Shown in pieces: positions 9,201 to 18,230 of a stretch of DNA of 64,000 nucleotides (within the stretch, counting starts at the first letter, position 1; each line of letters starts with the position of its first letter). The DNA is taken from assembly GCA_028724265.1 (NCBI GenBank), contig JAQYDG010000005.1, positions 303,196 through 367,195 on the forward strand, given 5' to 3'. The DNA comes from Actinomycetaceae bacterium. Its GTDB lineage: Bacteria > Actinomycetota > Actinomycetes > Actinomycetales > Actinomycetaceae. A program made the translations under genes and the position numbers. The notes below the pieces were generated by a model, which made no database searches, was not told the DNA's origin, and was given only the letters and a program-made list of their open reading frames with translations.

Positions 9201-11285
9201 TCAGGCCTGTTCATGCGTTGCTGCATACGACTCAAGCGCAGCAGATACCACAGCATCCGCCGTGAGCCCAAACCGCTGAAAGAGCTCCGCTCCAGGAGCA
9301 GAGGCGCCGTAATGATCAAGGCCAACACAACGACCAGCATCACCAACGAACTGTGCCCATCCGAATGTTGAACCGGCTTCAACGGAAACTCGGGCGCGAA
9401 CCTGAGGAAGGAGCACAGAATCGCGATATTCTTGTGTTTGCTCCTGGAACCATTCAATGCAAGGCATCGAAATCACACGCGCACCGATCCCTTGTGCCGC
9501 GAGCGTCTGCTGTGCTTCAAGTGCCAGCTGAACCTCCGACCCGGTTCCGATGATCTGTACATCGACAGCCCCAGTAGGGGAGTCGGAGAGCACATACCCA
9601 CCCGCACGTACACCCGATTCCTGAGTGCCCGCGAGCACAGGAACGTTTTGCCTGGTCAGAACGATTCCGGAGGGATTGTGTGTGTGAAGTAGGATACCCT
9701 TCCATGCAGCGGCCGTTTCGTTCGCATCCGCAGGACGGACAACTGCCAATCCCGGAATTGCCCTATAGCTGAACAAATGCTCAACGGGTTGATGCGTGGG
9801 GCCGTCTTCACCGACACCAATAGAATCGTGAGTCCAGACGAAGATGCTGGGCAACTTCATGATCGCTGCCATGCGCACAGCAGGGCGCATGTAATCGGCA
9901 AACACGAAGAATGTCCCTCCATAGGCTCGTGTGAGCCCGTCGAGACTGATGCCATTGAGGATCGCAGCCATCGCGTGTTCACGAATACCGAAGTGCAGCG
10001 TACGGCCGAAACGATTGCCCGGCCATGACGTTGTCACGCGATCTTCAGGAAGGAATGACGGTTCAGATTCCATCGTGGTGTTCGTCGATCCAGCCAGGTC
10101 AGCAGAACCTCCCCACAGTTCCGGCATCAATGGAGCGAGTGCATTGAGCACTGCGCCAGAGGCGGAACGGGTCGATTTTGCCGTTCCTTCATCGAAATGC
10201 GGCAGAGCGTCATCAAAGCCATCGGGGAGTTCACGCTGTTGGGCACGCTCCAACAAAGTAGCCCGCTCAGGATGAGCTTTGCGCCAGGTGGCGAACTGAA
10301 TATCCCACATTTCATGCGCCTCGCGCCCGCGCGCAGATGCATTCGCACGCGTGTAGGCCAGCAACTGGTCGGGAATATCGAACGTCTTGTCTGGATCCAG
10401 ATTGAGGTTGCGTTTCAGGCCAGCTACTTCCTGGGCGCCTAAAGCTGCTCCGTGTGCCTTACCAGAATTCTGAACGGTAGGGCTCGGCCATGCCATGATG
10501 GTATCGAGTTTAATAATAGAGGGCTTGTCCGTTACTGCCTGTGCTTGAAGAATTGCGTCGTAAAGAGCCTGAATATCTTCGTGATAGTCGTCGGCAGTAT
10601 TGCCCCGCCACGCAACATGCTGAGTGTGCCAGCCGTACGCAGCATAGCGTGCAAGAACGTCCTCGGTAAAAGCAATCGATGTATTGTCCTCGATGGTGAT
10701 CTGGTTCTCGTCATAGATCAGAATCAGATTGCCCAGGTGCTGCGTACCAGCCAACGAACATGCTTCAGACGTCACGCCCTCTTCTAAGCATCCCTCGCCG
10801 GAAAGCACGTAAACAAAGTGATCAAAAGGAGACTGCCCCTCCGGGGTTTCAGGATCGAAGATACCGTGATCCCTTCTGACTGCCATCGCCATGCCTACTG
10901 CGGATGCGAGACCCTGGCCAAGAGGACCAGTGGTCATTTCAACTCCCGGCGTATGTCCATATTCTGGATGCCCTGGAGTCAGCGAGTTCCACGTACGCAG
11001 GGACTTCAGATCGTCAAGCTCTAATCCGTAGCCGCCCAAAAAGAGCTGGTTGTACAAGCTCAGCGAAGAATGCCCCATCGAGAGAACGAACCGGTCACGC
11101 CCAAGCCACGACGGATCAGAAGGATCTGTTTTCATGACTTTCTGAAAAAGCAGATAGCATACAGGCGAGAGCGAGATCGCTGAACCAGGATGCCCGTTGC
11201 CTGCTTTCTGAACGGCATCGGCTGCGAGGGCTCTACCTCGATCTACCGCCTCTTGATCCTGCTGGGTCCACTGAAGTTGCACCAT
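9201..11285 (-). CDS. tkt: transketolase
   Basis: Thiamine-diphosphate enzyme of the non-oxidative pentose phosphate pathway, 694 aa. Motifs include GNGHPGSAISLSP, GHPEYGHTPGVEMTTGPLGQG, the diphosphate/metal motif region GEGCLEEG ending at DENQIT, and HDSIGVGEDGPTHQP in the pyrimidine domain. The metal-binding motif reads GEG rather than the usual GDG. The start at 11285 has GGAGGAGAAA directly ahead; an extension to 11348 would pass through this ribosome-binding site and is unlikely. Together with tal and rpe it supplies pentose phosphates without the oxidative branch. Confidence 0.97.
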   Translation of the reverse strand: MVQLQWTQQDQEAVDRGRALAADAVQKAGNGHPGSAISLSPVCYLLFQKVMKTDPSDPSWLGRDRFVLSMGHSSLSLYNQLFLGGYGLELDDLKSLRTWNSLTPGHPEYGHTPGVEMTTGPLGQGLASAVGMAMAVRRDHGIFDPETPEGQSPFDHFVYVLSGEGCLEEGVTSEACSLAGTQHLGNLILIYDENQITIEDNTSIAFTEDVLARYAAYGWHTQHVAWRGNTADDYHEDIQALYDAILQAQAVTDKPSIIKLDTIMAWPSPTVQNSGKAHGAALGAQEVAGLKRNLNLDPDKTFDIPDQLLAYTRANASARGREAHEMWDIQFATWRKAHPERATLLERAQQRELPDGFDDALPHFDEGTAKSTRSASGAVLNALAPLMPELWGGSADLAGSTNTTMESEPSFLPEDRVTTSWPGNRFGRTLHFGIREHAMAAILNGISLDGLTRAYGGTFFVFADYMRPAVRMAAIMKLPSIFVWTHDSIGVGEDGPTHQPVEHLFSYRAIPGLAVVRPADANETAAAWKGILLHTHNPSGIVLTRQNVPVLAGTQESGVRAGGYVLSDSPTGAVDVQIIGTGSEVQLALEAQQTLAAQGIGARVISMPCIEWFQEQTQEYRDSVLLPQVRARVSVEAGSTFGWAQFVGDAGRCVGLDHYGASAPGAELFQRFGLTADAVVSAALESYAATHEQA

Positions 11286-11517
11286 TTTCTCCTCCGCAAC
11301 GGCCACGATTGACAACGTATCCAAGCCTAGCGAACTCGCACGCGCCATGAGCTGTGTACCACTTCAGATGCACAAGAGTGCTTCGCGTGAAGTGAGAATA
11401 TGTGAGTGGGGACGCGAATGGGAGAGATGGGAGTGGAAAGCCGAATGGGACGGGCTCAACACGAGCACGCAGATATTTTCCGATGTGAGGCACTGCACCA
11501 TACCATGATTGACGTGA

Positions 11518-11523
11518 GATAAT
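11518..11523 (+). promoter_or_regulatory. possible -10 for leaderless xerD
   Basis: GATAAT lies 6 bases before a GTG at 11530, the spacing expected for a leaderless transcript. No good Shine-Dalgarno sequence precedes that GTG or the ATG at 11539. The 244-base gap to the divergent tkt must hold promoters for both genes; I see no other clear element in it. Confidence 0.35.
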
Positions 11524-11529
11524 TGGACG

Positions 11530-12456
11530 GTGAGCCTCATGAACACTCCGGATATCAACCATGCCGTCACGACGTACCTCAACCATCTGAGCGTCGAACG
11601 GGGGCTTGCGACAAACACAGTTGATGCCTACCGGCGCGATCTGGCGGTGTATGCTGCACACCTTTCTGCGCGGGGTGTGGATCACATGGCTGATATACGT
11701 CCAGACGATGTCGCGTCGTTTCCTGAGTCCATGGTGGGGAAGGCGGCGAGTTCTGTTGCCCGTGCCATGGCAAGTGTCCGCGGATTTCACCAGTTTTACG
11801 CTCAGGAAACCGGAACGACAAACCCCGCACAGCACGTGCATCCACCTAAAATTCCTCAGCGTCTCCCTCATGTGTTGACGATTGAACAAACAACGGCTTT
11901 GATCGAAGCAGCGTCTGATGGCTCAGCGCTGACGTCGTTGCGTGACCGCGCACTCCTTGAATTCCTCTATGCCACAGGTGCACGTATTTCGGAGGCAGTT
12001 CGCCTGACTGCTGACGATATCGATCCGCATGATCAGCTGGTCAGACTCTTTGGGAAAGGATCAAAAGAAAGGATCGTGCCGCTCGGCAGATATGCACTCG
12101 ATGCTCTGAACGCGTACTGTGTCCGTGGCAGACCCGCACTCGCAGCACGCGGCAGCGGCACAAGTGCGATTTTCCTCAATACACGCGGCAAGCAGCTCTC
12201 CCGCCAGAGTGCCTGGCTGATCGTCCAGCAAGCCGCACGCCGCGCTGGGCTTCAGGAACACGTCACGCCCCATACGCTTCGCCACTCTTTTGCCACTCAC
12301 CTCCTTGAGGGGGGAGCTGACATCCGTGTTGTCCAAGAACTTTTGGGACACTCATCCGTTACAACGACACAGATTTATACGCATGTCTCCGCACAAACGC
12401 TCCGCGAGGTCTACACGGCATCACATCCGCGTGCTCTGCATTCTCAGGTAGGCTAG
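11530..12456 (+). CDS. xerD: XerD-type tyrosine recombinase
   Basis: Resolves chromosome dimers at dif, acting with XerC and FtsK. The 308-aa protein has an N-terminal SAM-like core-binding domain and a C-terminal catalytic domain with all the conserved residues: R152 (ATGARISE), K176 (GKGSK), H248 and R251 (HTLRH), H274 (LLGHSS) and the nucleophile Y283 (IYTH). The GTG start at 11530 sits at leaderless distance from a -10-like box; the ATG at 11539 is the alternative. parA begins 4 bases after the stop. xerD-parA-scpA-scpB is a conserved actinobacterial row, so this is the housekeeping recombinase and not a phage integrase. Confidence 0.95.
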   Translation: MSLMNTPDINHAVTTYLNHLSVERGLATNTVDAYRRDLAVYAAHLSARGVDHMADIRPDDVASFPESMVGKAASSVARAMASVRGFHQFYAQETGTTNPAQHVHPPKIPQRLPHVLTIEQTTALIEAASDGSALTSLRDRALLEFLYATGARISEAVRLTADDIDPHDQLVRLFGKGSKERIVPLGRYALDALNAYCVRGRPALAARGSGTSAIFLNTRGKQLSRQSAWLIVQQAARRAGLQEHVTPHTLRHSFATHLLEGGADIRVVQELLGHSSVTTTQIYTHVSAQTLREVYTASHPRALHSQVG

Positions 12457-12460
12457 ACCT

Positions 12461-13312
12461 GTGAGTGAACAGCAAGCGTTGATACCGGATCCCTCTGACG
12501 AGCTCTTTCCATTGCCCCCTGCGCTCAACAGTCATGGGCCTGCTCGTATTATTGCTCTTTCCAATCAGAAGGGCGGGGTTGGTAAAACCACGACGACGAT
12601 CAATTTGGCAGCTGCGCTTGCTGGTTACGGTCGGCACGTGTTAATCGTTGACTTCGATCCGCAGGGTGCTGCGTCCGCTGGGCTTGGAATTAACGCGCGC
12701 GCCATGGAGAGAACAATTTATGACGAACTGGTGGCCGCGAAGCCCTCGATCGAGGACATTATTGTACACACGCGTATTCCTCATCTCGACATCGCACCGG
12801 CAAATATTGACCTTTCGGCAGCGGAAATTGTGTTGATCAACGAGGTTGCGCGCGAACAGGCGCTGACCCGCGTTCTGCGTCCGGTTCTCGATCGCTACGA
12901 TGCCATTCTTGTGGATTGCCAACCGTCTCTAGGTTTACTGACTGTCAACGCTCTGACGGCTGCGCATGGAGTGATTATTCCGTTGGAAACAGAATATTTT
13001 GCTATGCGCGGCGTTGCCCTGCTCACTGAGCAGATTGAGCGCGTCAAAGATCGTTTGAATCCACGCCTCGATATCGATGGTGTGTTACTCACGATGGTCG
13101 ATAAGCGCACACTGCATTCTCGCGAAGTGATGGACTCTGTACGCGAGGGCTTCAAGGACAAGGTATATCAAACATATATCGCCCGCACAGTGAAGTTTCC
13201 TGATGCGTCGGTTGCGGGGCTTCCCCTGACGGAGTACGCGCCGAAACATCCGGGAGCTGTCGCGTATCGTCAGCTGGCGCGGGAACTGATTGCGCGCGGC
13301 CAATGTGCCTGA
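12461..13312 (+). CDS. parA: ParA/Soj-family ATPase
   Basis: Deviant-Walker ATPase of the ParA/MinD class, 283 aa. The Walker A motif KGGVGKTT is at residues 37-44, with the signature lysine as K37 and the P-loop lysine as K42. VDFDPQGAAS and the Walker B-like ILVDCQPSLG follow, then PLETEYFAMRGV. The GTG start lies 4 bases after xerD. No parB and no parS-like repeats are nearby, which is normal for this second ParA: it belongs to the scpAB neighbourhood and is distinct from the origin-proximal Soj. A role with ScpAB in chromosome organisation is inferred from context. Confidence 0.93.
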   Translation: MSEQQALIPDPSDELFPLPPALNSHGPARIIALSNQKGGVGKTTTTINLAAALAGYGRHVLIVDFDPQGAASAGLGINARAMERTIYDELVAAKPSIEDIIVHTRIPHLDIAPANIDLSAAEIVLINEVAREQALTRVLRPVLDRYDAILVDCQPSLGLLTVNALTAAHGVIIPLETEYFAMRGVALLTEQIERVKDRLNPRLDIDGVLLTMVDKRTLHSREVMDSVREGFKDKVYQTYIARTVKFPDASVAGLPLTEYAPKHPGAVAYRQLARELIARGQCA

Positions 13313-13454
13313 TGAGCCAGTGCGCGTCATCAGCCTCTATAAAATCAACCTGGACGCCTTACGAGTCTGTGCACCGAGAGATCCCCTGTGATGAAGCGGC
13401 CAGCGTGCTGAGATTTCCTGCGTACCTATCACCTTCTCGAGAAAGCGTCTGCTT

Positions 13455-14249
13455 GTGGTGAAGCCTCACACAACGCATATGAACGTTGAAGCTCGCTCGC
13501 CCGAGCCCTCAGGGCAGGATTTCGGAGGTTTCTCCGTTGACCTCGATGTGTTTTCCGGCCCGTTTTCCGTTCTGTTATCGATGATTTCCCGCAGAAAGCT
13601 CGACGTCAGCCTCGTCGCTCTTTCTGCCGTCACCGACGAATTTATTCAATGGGTCAAGGATCACGAGGAGTCCAGTTTTGACGATATTTCGGACTTCGTG
13701 GTTGTTGCTCTGACACTGCTGCAGATGAAGGTAGCACGTCTTTTACCGCATCAGCACGCGGATGACGAGGACATTCAGCTTCTTGAAGCGCGGGATCTGC
13801 TCTTCGCCAAACTTCTCCAATATAAGGCGTACCGCCAAGCAGCCGCAGATTTCGCAGATCGTATGACCCGCGAAGAAAAGTTCATCGGTCGTGATGTGCC
13901 CGTCGAGGAACCGTACCGAAAAGTACTTCCACCAGTTCAGATATCCCTGACACTCGCGGAGTTGGGAAATCTCGCTGCACACGTGATGCTCCGCGTTAGT
14001 CAAGCGGCACCGGCGCTCCCTCTTGCCCACTTACACACACCGACTGTTCCCATTGCAGGGCAGGTATCACTTATCCTCACGCGTCTGAAGGATTCACCAG
14101 CCACGTTTGCACAATTGTGTTCAGATGCACCGAATAAAGCGACGGTGGTATCGCGTTTCCTTGCTATCCTGGAACTCGTTGCACAGCGAAAGGTACGGGT
14201 AAGCCAAGCACACGTTTTCGACTCTATCGATATTGCTCTGATAAAATGA
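13455..14249 (+). CDS. scpA: segregation and condensation protein A
   Basis: Kleisin subunit of the Smc-ScpAB condensin, 264 aa from GTG 13455 or 256 aa from ATG 13479. Kleisin features are the N-terminal VDLDVFSGPFSVLLSMISRRK region, which binds the Smc neck, then DISDFVVVALTLLQMKVARLLP, and the C-terminal winged helix (ATVVSRFLAILELVAQRKVRV) that binds the Smc head. Neither start has a good ribosome-binding site, so the N-terminus is uncertain by eight residues. A 142-base gap without recognisable signals separates it from parA. Confidence 0.93.
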   Translation: MVKPHTTHMNVEARSPEPSGQDFGGFSVDLDVFSGPFSVLLSMISRRKLDVSLVALSAVTDEFIQWVKDHEESSFDDISDFVVVALTLLQMKVARLLPHQHADDEDIQLLEARDLLFAKLLQYKAYRQAAADFADRMTREEKFIGRDVPVEEPYRKVLPPVQISLTLAELGNLAAHVMLRVSQAAPALPLAHLHTPTVPIAGQVSLILTRLKDSPATFAQLCSDAPNKATVVSRFLAILELVAQRKVRVSQAHVFDSIDIALIK

Positions 14250-14470
14250 TGCCAGGATTGTGTCGACGCACAGGTCTGTCTATGCGTGGGGCTCAATAGT
14301 TCCATGGGCTGAGTTCAGCGAACAAAGCTCGATCAACAGAGCTCGACAGGAGCTGAGATTCTGGAGCTGAAATCCCGAGACTGAGGCTCGGTGGCTGCCA
14401 GACGAGGTCACTTTGATACCTTTCATCATATGTAGATACAACTCAACCTGCTGGGAAGTAGAGGAGACTG

Positions 14471-15025
14471 ATGAGCGACGATAACTTACGCGGGGCACTA
14501 GAGGCTCTACTTTTTATTGCGGACAAACCCCAGAGCGCCGACGATCTTGCGCGAATGCTCAGGGAAGATGTTTCCCGAGTAGAGGAAACCCTCACGCTGT
14601 TGCGCGATGAGTACTCCAATGCACAGCCTGCCCGCGGGTTTGTGCTTCGTCATGTCGGTGGGGGATGGCGGTTATATACGAACCCCGAGTTTTCTGCGCT
14701 GATTACACAGACTCTCGTTGCCGGTTCTCATGCCAGGCTCTCAGCGGCAGCGTTAGAGACCCTCGCAGTGATCGCCTATCAGCAACCCGTGACACGAGCC
14801 CAGGTAGCCTCAATCAGAGGTGTGAACTCTGATTCCGTGGTGCGAACCCTGCTGATGCACGGGCTCATAGAAGAATCTGGTGAAACCGCAACCGGAGCGA
14901 CGGAATATTCCACCACGGCCTATTTCTTAGAGGTAATGGGAATGAATAGCTTGGATGAATTAGCGCCGCTGGCTCCCTATCTTCCCGAAGTAGGAAGTGT
15001 GCGTGAGGAAGGAGAAAGTGAATGA
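14471..15025 (+). CDS. scpB: segregation and condensation protein B
   Basis: Winged-helix partner of ScpA in the Smc complex, 184 aa. The family pattern is clear: LEALLFIADKPQSADDLARML, GFVLRHVGGGWRLYT, then LSAAALETLAVIAYQQPVTRAQVASIRGVNSDSVVRTLL, and the C-terminal second winged helix with TTAYFLEVMGMNSLDELAPL. GAGGAGACTG immediately precedes the ATG. The stop overlaps the rluB start by 4 bases (ATGA), so the two genes are translationally coupled. The 221 bases between scpA and scpB hold nothing I recognise. Confidence 0.95.
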   Translation: MSDDNLRGALEALLFIADKPQSADDLARMLREDVSRVEETLTLLRDEYSNAQPARGFVLRHVGGGWRLYTNPEFSALITQTLVAGSHARLSAAALETLAVIAYQQPVTRAQVASIRGVNSDSVVRTLLMHGLIEESGETATGATEYSTTAYFLEVMGMNSLDELAPLAPYLPEVGSVREEGESE

Positions 15026-15777
15026 GTACGGATACTCCGCGTCAGCCTGCTGATCCGAGGGGCATTCGCCTGCAGAAGGTATTAGCGCAGGCAGGTTTAG
15101 GATCTAGGCGTTCAACCGAGGAATTGATTGACGAGGGACGCGTGATGGTCAACGGCCACGTCGCGAGGTTAGGTGAGCGCGTCAATCCCTATCAGGATGC
15201 TATTTCCGTTGATGGTATGCCGGTTCAAGTTGACGACACAAAGCTGACTGTGGTGCTCTACAAACCGCCGGGGGTGCTTTCCGCCATGACCGACGATGCG
15301 GGCAGACCGACGTTGGCACCCTACGTGGAGAAATATCCCGAGCACCTTGTGCACGTGGGACGCTTGGATGAAGATACTGAAGGCGTCATTTTGCTGTCGA
15401 ACGACGGCGAATTGACATATCGGTTGACACATCCCAAATATGAAATTCCTAAAACGTATATTGCGCGCGTGGAGGGGCGAGTTACGCGCGGGCTTGGTGC
15501 GGTGTTAGAAAAAGGCGTCATGTTGGACGACGGCCTCGCACGTGCCGACAAGTTTGTTGTGCGCGAATCACAGCCGAAAAACTCGATTGTTGAGATTACG
15601 CTGCATTCTGGGCGCAACCGCGTGATTCGACGCATGATGGAGGAGGTTCATCACCCGGTGATGGAGCTTGTTCGCATGAAGTTCGCCAATATTGAAGCCG
15701 GACACTTGAAGCCCGGGCAAGTGCGCGTGATCCGCGGCACTGAGCTTTCAGCATTGATGCACATGGTCGGAATGTAG
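15022..15777 (+). CDS. rluB: 23S rRNA pseudouridine synthase, RluB type
   Basis: 251 aa. An S4 RNA-binding domain at the N-terminus (IRLQKVLAQAGLGSRRSTEELIDEGRVMVNG) is followed by the RsuA/RluB catalytic domain, with the active-site aspartate in HVGRLDEDTEG and later GRNRVIRRMMEEVHHPVMELVRM. Members modify the peptidyl-transferase region of 23S rRNA (position 2605 in E. coli numbering for RluB). The assignment to RluB over RsuA rests on the scpB-rluB-cmk-der neighbourhood. Confidence 0.93.
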   Translation: MSTDTPRQPADPRGIRLQKVLAQAGLGSRRSTEELIDEGRVMVNGHVARLGERVNPYQDAISVDGMPVQVDDTKLTVVLYKPPGVLSAMTDDAGRPTLAPYVEKYPEHLVHVGRLDEDTEGVILLSNDGELTYRLTHPKYEIPKTYIARVEGRVTRGLGAVLEKGVMLDDGLARADKFVVRESQPKNSIVEITLHSGRNRVIRRMMEEVHHPVMELVRMKFANIEAGHLKPGQVRVIRGTELSALMHMVGM

Positions 15778-15801
15778 CGCGATTCGAGCAGGGGGAGTGA
15801 G

Positions 15802-16485
15802 ATGAATATTGTTATTGCGGTTGACGGTCCGTCGGGTTCTGGAAAGTCAACAGTGTCCCGAATGGTTGCTCGGCAACTCGCGATCAGTTACGTGGATACG
15901 GGCGCGATGTATCGTGCGGCGGCGTGGTGGGCTCAGCACCAGGGAATCGATCTTCACAACTCGGATGCTGTGACTCAGGCTGTGCGCGACATGCCTCTCG
16001 TTATGCCCGTTGATCCGAACAATCAAACGATCGTCGTGGCCGACCATGATGTCACATCAGCACTACGCACATCAGAGATTTCTACTGTCGTGTCCCTCGT
16101 GGCCACGAATCTTGACGTGCGCGAGGAACTTGTTCGTCGTCAACAACAGATTATTGCGGATCAGCGCGCTGCCGGACAGGGAGTCATCGCAGAAGGACGC
16201 GACATCACCACAGTTGTCGCTCCTGATGCTGATGTACGTGTTCTGCTGACTGCCTCGGAAGCTGAACGTATTCGTCGGCGCACCCTTGAGATTCGCGGTC
16301 GCGATGACGAACAGGCGATGGCCGAGACCGCAGCCGAAGTCGTCGGGCGAGACGAAAAAGACTCCACTGTGCTCGACTTTATGAACGCCGGCGAGGGAGT
16401 ACACCTGATCGATTCCTCAGCTATGACGATCCTCGAAGTCGTGTCGGCGATTGTGGAACTGGCAAGAAAGGCATCACATGAGTGA
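15802..16485 (+). CDS. cmk: cytidylate kinase
   Basis: Phosphorylates CMP and dCMP. 227 aa with the P-loop GPSGSGKST at residues 10-18, followed by [14 protein letters not shown], the CMP-specific insert region around [31 protein letters not shown] and a lid segment [23 protein letters not shown] precedes the ATG. The last 8 bases overlap the start of der, so the pair is coupled. The kinase remains while the de novo pyrimidine genes are absent from their usual spot at 39-40 kb. Confidence 0.96.
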   Translation: MNIVIAVDGPSGSGKSTVSRMVARQLAISYVDTGAMYRAAAWWAQHQGIDLHNSDAVTQAVRDMPLVMPVDPNNQTIVVADHDVTSALRTSEISTVVSLVATNLDVREELVRRQQQIIADQRAAGQGVIAEGRDITTVVAPDADVRVLLTASEAERIRRRTLEIRGRDDEQAMAETAAEVVGRDEKDSTVLDFMNAGEGVHLIDSSAMTILEVVSAIVELARKASHE

Positions 16486-17956
16486 GCAGACTCTACCGCA
16501 GCATCAGGATTGGTCATCTCAGCTCAATTCGTCCGATGCGGCGGCGCTTGTGCCGAGTAATTTGGAAGGTTTCAGCCTCTCGGAGGCCGACATTCGCCTC
16601 ATTGAAGCAGAAGAAGGTGCAGGGGAGGATGAGTCCTCATCGCTTCCCGTGCTCGCTGTTATTGGAAGGCCGAACGTCGGGAAATCCTCGTTGGTCAACC
16701 GCATTGTCGGTCAGCGAATGGCAGTCGTCCAAGACACTCCGGGTGTGACAAGGGATCGCGTATCTTACCCTGCGAGCTGGTCGGGAAAGGACTTCCTCGT
16801 AGTGGACACAGGCGGATGGGAAGTCGATGTCACGGGCATTGACGCATCTGTTGCCTACCAGGCTGAACGAGCCATTGATGGCGCAGATGCGATCCTTTTC
16901 GTGGTCGACGCCGAGGTGGGTGCAACAACCACTGACGAAGCGCTCGTGCGCGTTGTCCGCCGCGCTCGCAAGCCGGTTGTTGTTGCAGCAAATAAGGTCG
17001 ATTCTGCCTATCAAGAGGCGGATGCATATGGGTTGTGGGGCCTCGGCTTAGGCGAGCCCTTTCCTGTGTCGGCGGTTCATGGGCGTGGCGTCGGTGATCT
17101 GCTGGACGCGGTGTTGGAAGTTCTTCCCTCCACCACGCAGGTGAGCCATGCTGCGGACTCACAGCTGCGGCGAGTTGCACTACTGGGCAAGCCGAATGTA
17201 GGGAAATCTTCCCTGCTCAATCGGCTGGCAGCCCAGGAACGAGTGGTCGTCAACGAGCACGCTGGCACCACGCGAGATCCTGTGAACGAGACGATTGTTC
17301 TCGATGGGCAGCCGTGGCTCTTCGTTGATACGGCTGGAATCCGTCGGCATGTGCAACGCGAATCCGGTGCTGACTACTATGCGTCGCTGCGTACGGATGC
17401 CGCACTGAATGACGCAGAACTGGCGCTCGTGCTGATCGATGCGTCCCGCGACGTCACACAACAGGATGTCCGCGTGATGCAAAAAGTCGTCGATGCTGGC
17501 CGTGCGCTCGTTATCGTCAATAATAAGTGGGATCTCGTGGACGAGATCCAGAGGAATGAACTGAATCGTCAGCTGGAACAGATCCTTGTGCAGCTGCAAT
17601 GGGCGGATGTGATTAATATGTCTGCTCTGACGGGATGGCACACGAATCGACTGACGCGAGCGATGACGACTGCACTCGAAAGCTGGGATCAGCGCATTTC
17701 CACGAGTACACTCAATTCTTTCCTCGGGGAGCTGGTGGCAGAGCACCCCCATCCTGTCCGTTCAGGCAAACAGCCGAGAATCTTGTTTGGCACGCAGGCA
17801 AGCAGCAGGCCTCCGCGTTTCGTGCTGTTTACAACGGGATTCTTAGAAGCGGGCTATCGACGGTTCATCGAACGATCCTTGAGGGAGAAATTCGGATTCC
17901 ACGGCACGCCTCTGGAGATTTCTGTGCGTCCGCGTGAGAGGAAGAAACGCCGATAG
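16478..17956 (+). CDS. der: ribosome-associated GTPase Der (EngA)
   Basis: Double-GTPase needed for 50S assembly, 492 aa. The first G domain has [29 protein letters not shown] and ANKVD. The second has [31 protein letters not shown] and [11 protein letters not shown]-like C-terminal domain ends in RKKRR. About 50 acidic residues precede the first G domain, as in other actinobacteria. The start at 16478 lies inside the cmk end with GAAAGG ahead of it; extending to 16451 is not supported. Confidence 0.96.
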   Translation: MSEQTLPQHQDWSSQLNSSDAAALVPSNLEGFSLSEADIRLIEAEEGAGEDESSSLPVLAVIGRPNVGKSSLVNRIVGQRMAVVQDTPGVTRDRVSYPASWSGKDFLVVDTGGWEVDVTGIDASVAYQAERAIDGADAILFVVDAEVGATTTDEALVRVVRRARKPVVVAANKVDSAYQEADAYGLWGLGLGEPFPVSAVHGRGVGDLLDAVLEVLPSTTQVSHAADSQLRRVALLGKPNVGKSSLLNRLAAQERVVVNEHAGTTRDPVNETIVLDGQPWLFVDTAGIRRHVQRESGADYYASLRTDAALNDAELALVLIDASRDVTQQDVRVMQKVVDAGRALVIVNNKWDLVDEIQRNELNRQLEQILVQLQWADVINMSALTGWHTNRLTRAMTTALESWDQRISTSTLNSFLGELVAEHPHPVRSGKQPRILFGTQASSRPPRFVLFTTGFLEAGYRRFIERSLREKFGFHGTPLEISVRPRERKKRR

Positions 17957-18025
17957 CGTGCTCAGATACGCATATCAGAAATGCTTCGTCACACGCCCAG
18001 TGAGCACCACCTGAAGCCCCATGGA

Positions 18026-18070
18026 AATGGTGCGGACGAGGATTATGACATTTCCTTCGTCCGCACCATT
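18026..18070. terminator. bidirectional terminator between der and the NSS operon
   Basis: A perfect 14-bp stem (AATGGTGCGGACGA, 18026-18039, with its complement at 18057-18070) lies between two convergent transcription units. Flanking ATGG and CCAT can extend it. There is no U-tract, so the call rests on stem strength and position. Confidence 0.8.
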
Positions 18071-18115
18071 CTCCATAGATTCTTTATCGACTGCTGAACG
18101 TCAATCTCCAGAACA

Positions 18116-18229
18116 TCAACCCTCAGCAGCATCGATGGGGTGGCGAACGAGGTAGGTAATCGCACTCGCCAATCCACCCCAGACGATTCCCAGCGTCATG
18201 ATCATCATGACTAACGATGAAGCAGTCAT
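18116..18229 (-). CDS. metS: MetS-family NSS transporter small subunit
   Basis: A 37-residue protein with one transmembrane helix (SLVMMIMTLGIVWGGLASAI), too short for ordinary gene calling. The sequence matches the short helper subunits of sodium-coupled methionine/alanine importers, such as MetS beside MetP in Corynebacterium glutamicum, including the conserved WGG. Its ATG lies 1 base after the stop of the transporter gene, and GGAG at the end of that gene serves as ribosome-binding site. The gene symbol is given by family and position. Confidence 0.85.
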   Translation of the reverse strand: MTASSLVMMIMTLGIVWGGLASAITYLVRHPIDAAEG

Positions 18230-18230
18230 A

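Noticed and set aside
11530..12456. Tyrosine recombinase as the sign of an integrated element
   Set aside because: It is the housekeeping XerD in its conserved place with parA and scpAB; no att repeats or phage genes are near the tRNA-Pro or elsewhere.
12461..13312. ParA as the core of a plasmid-like partition system
   Set aside because: There is no parB, no centromere-like repeats and the neighbours are chromosomal condensin genes.
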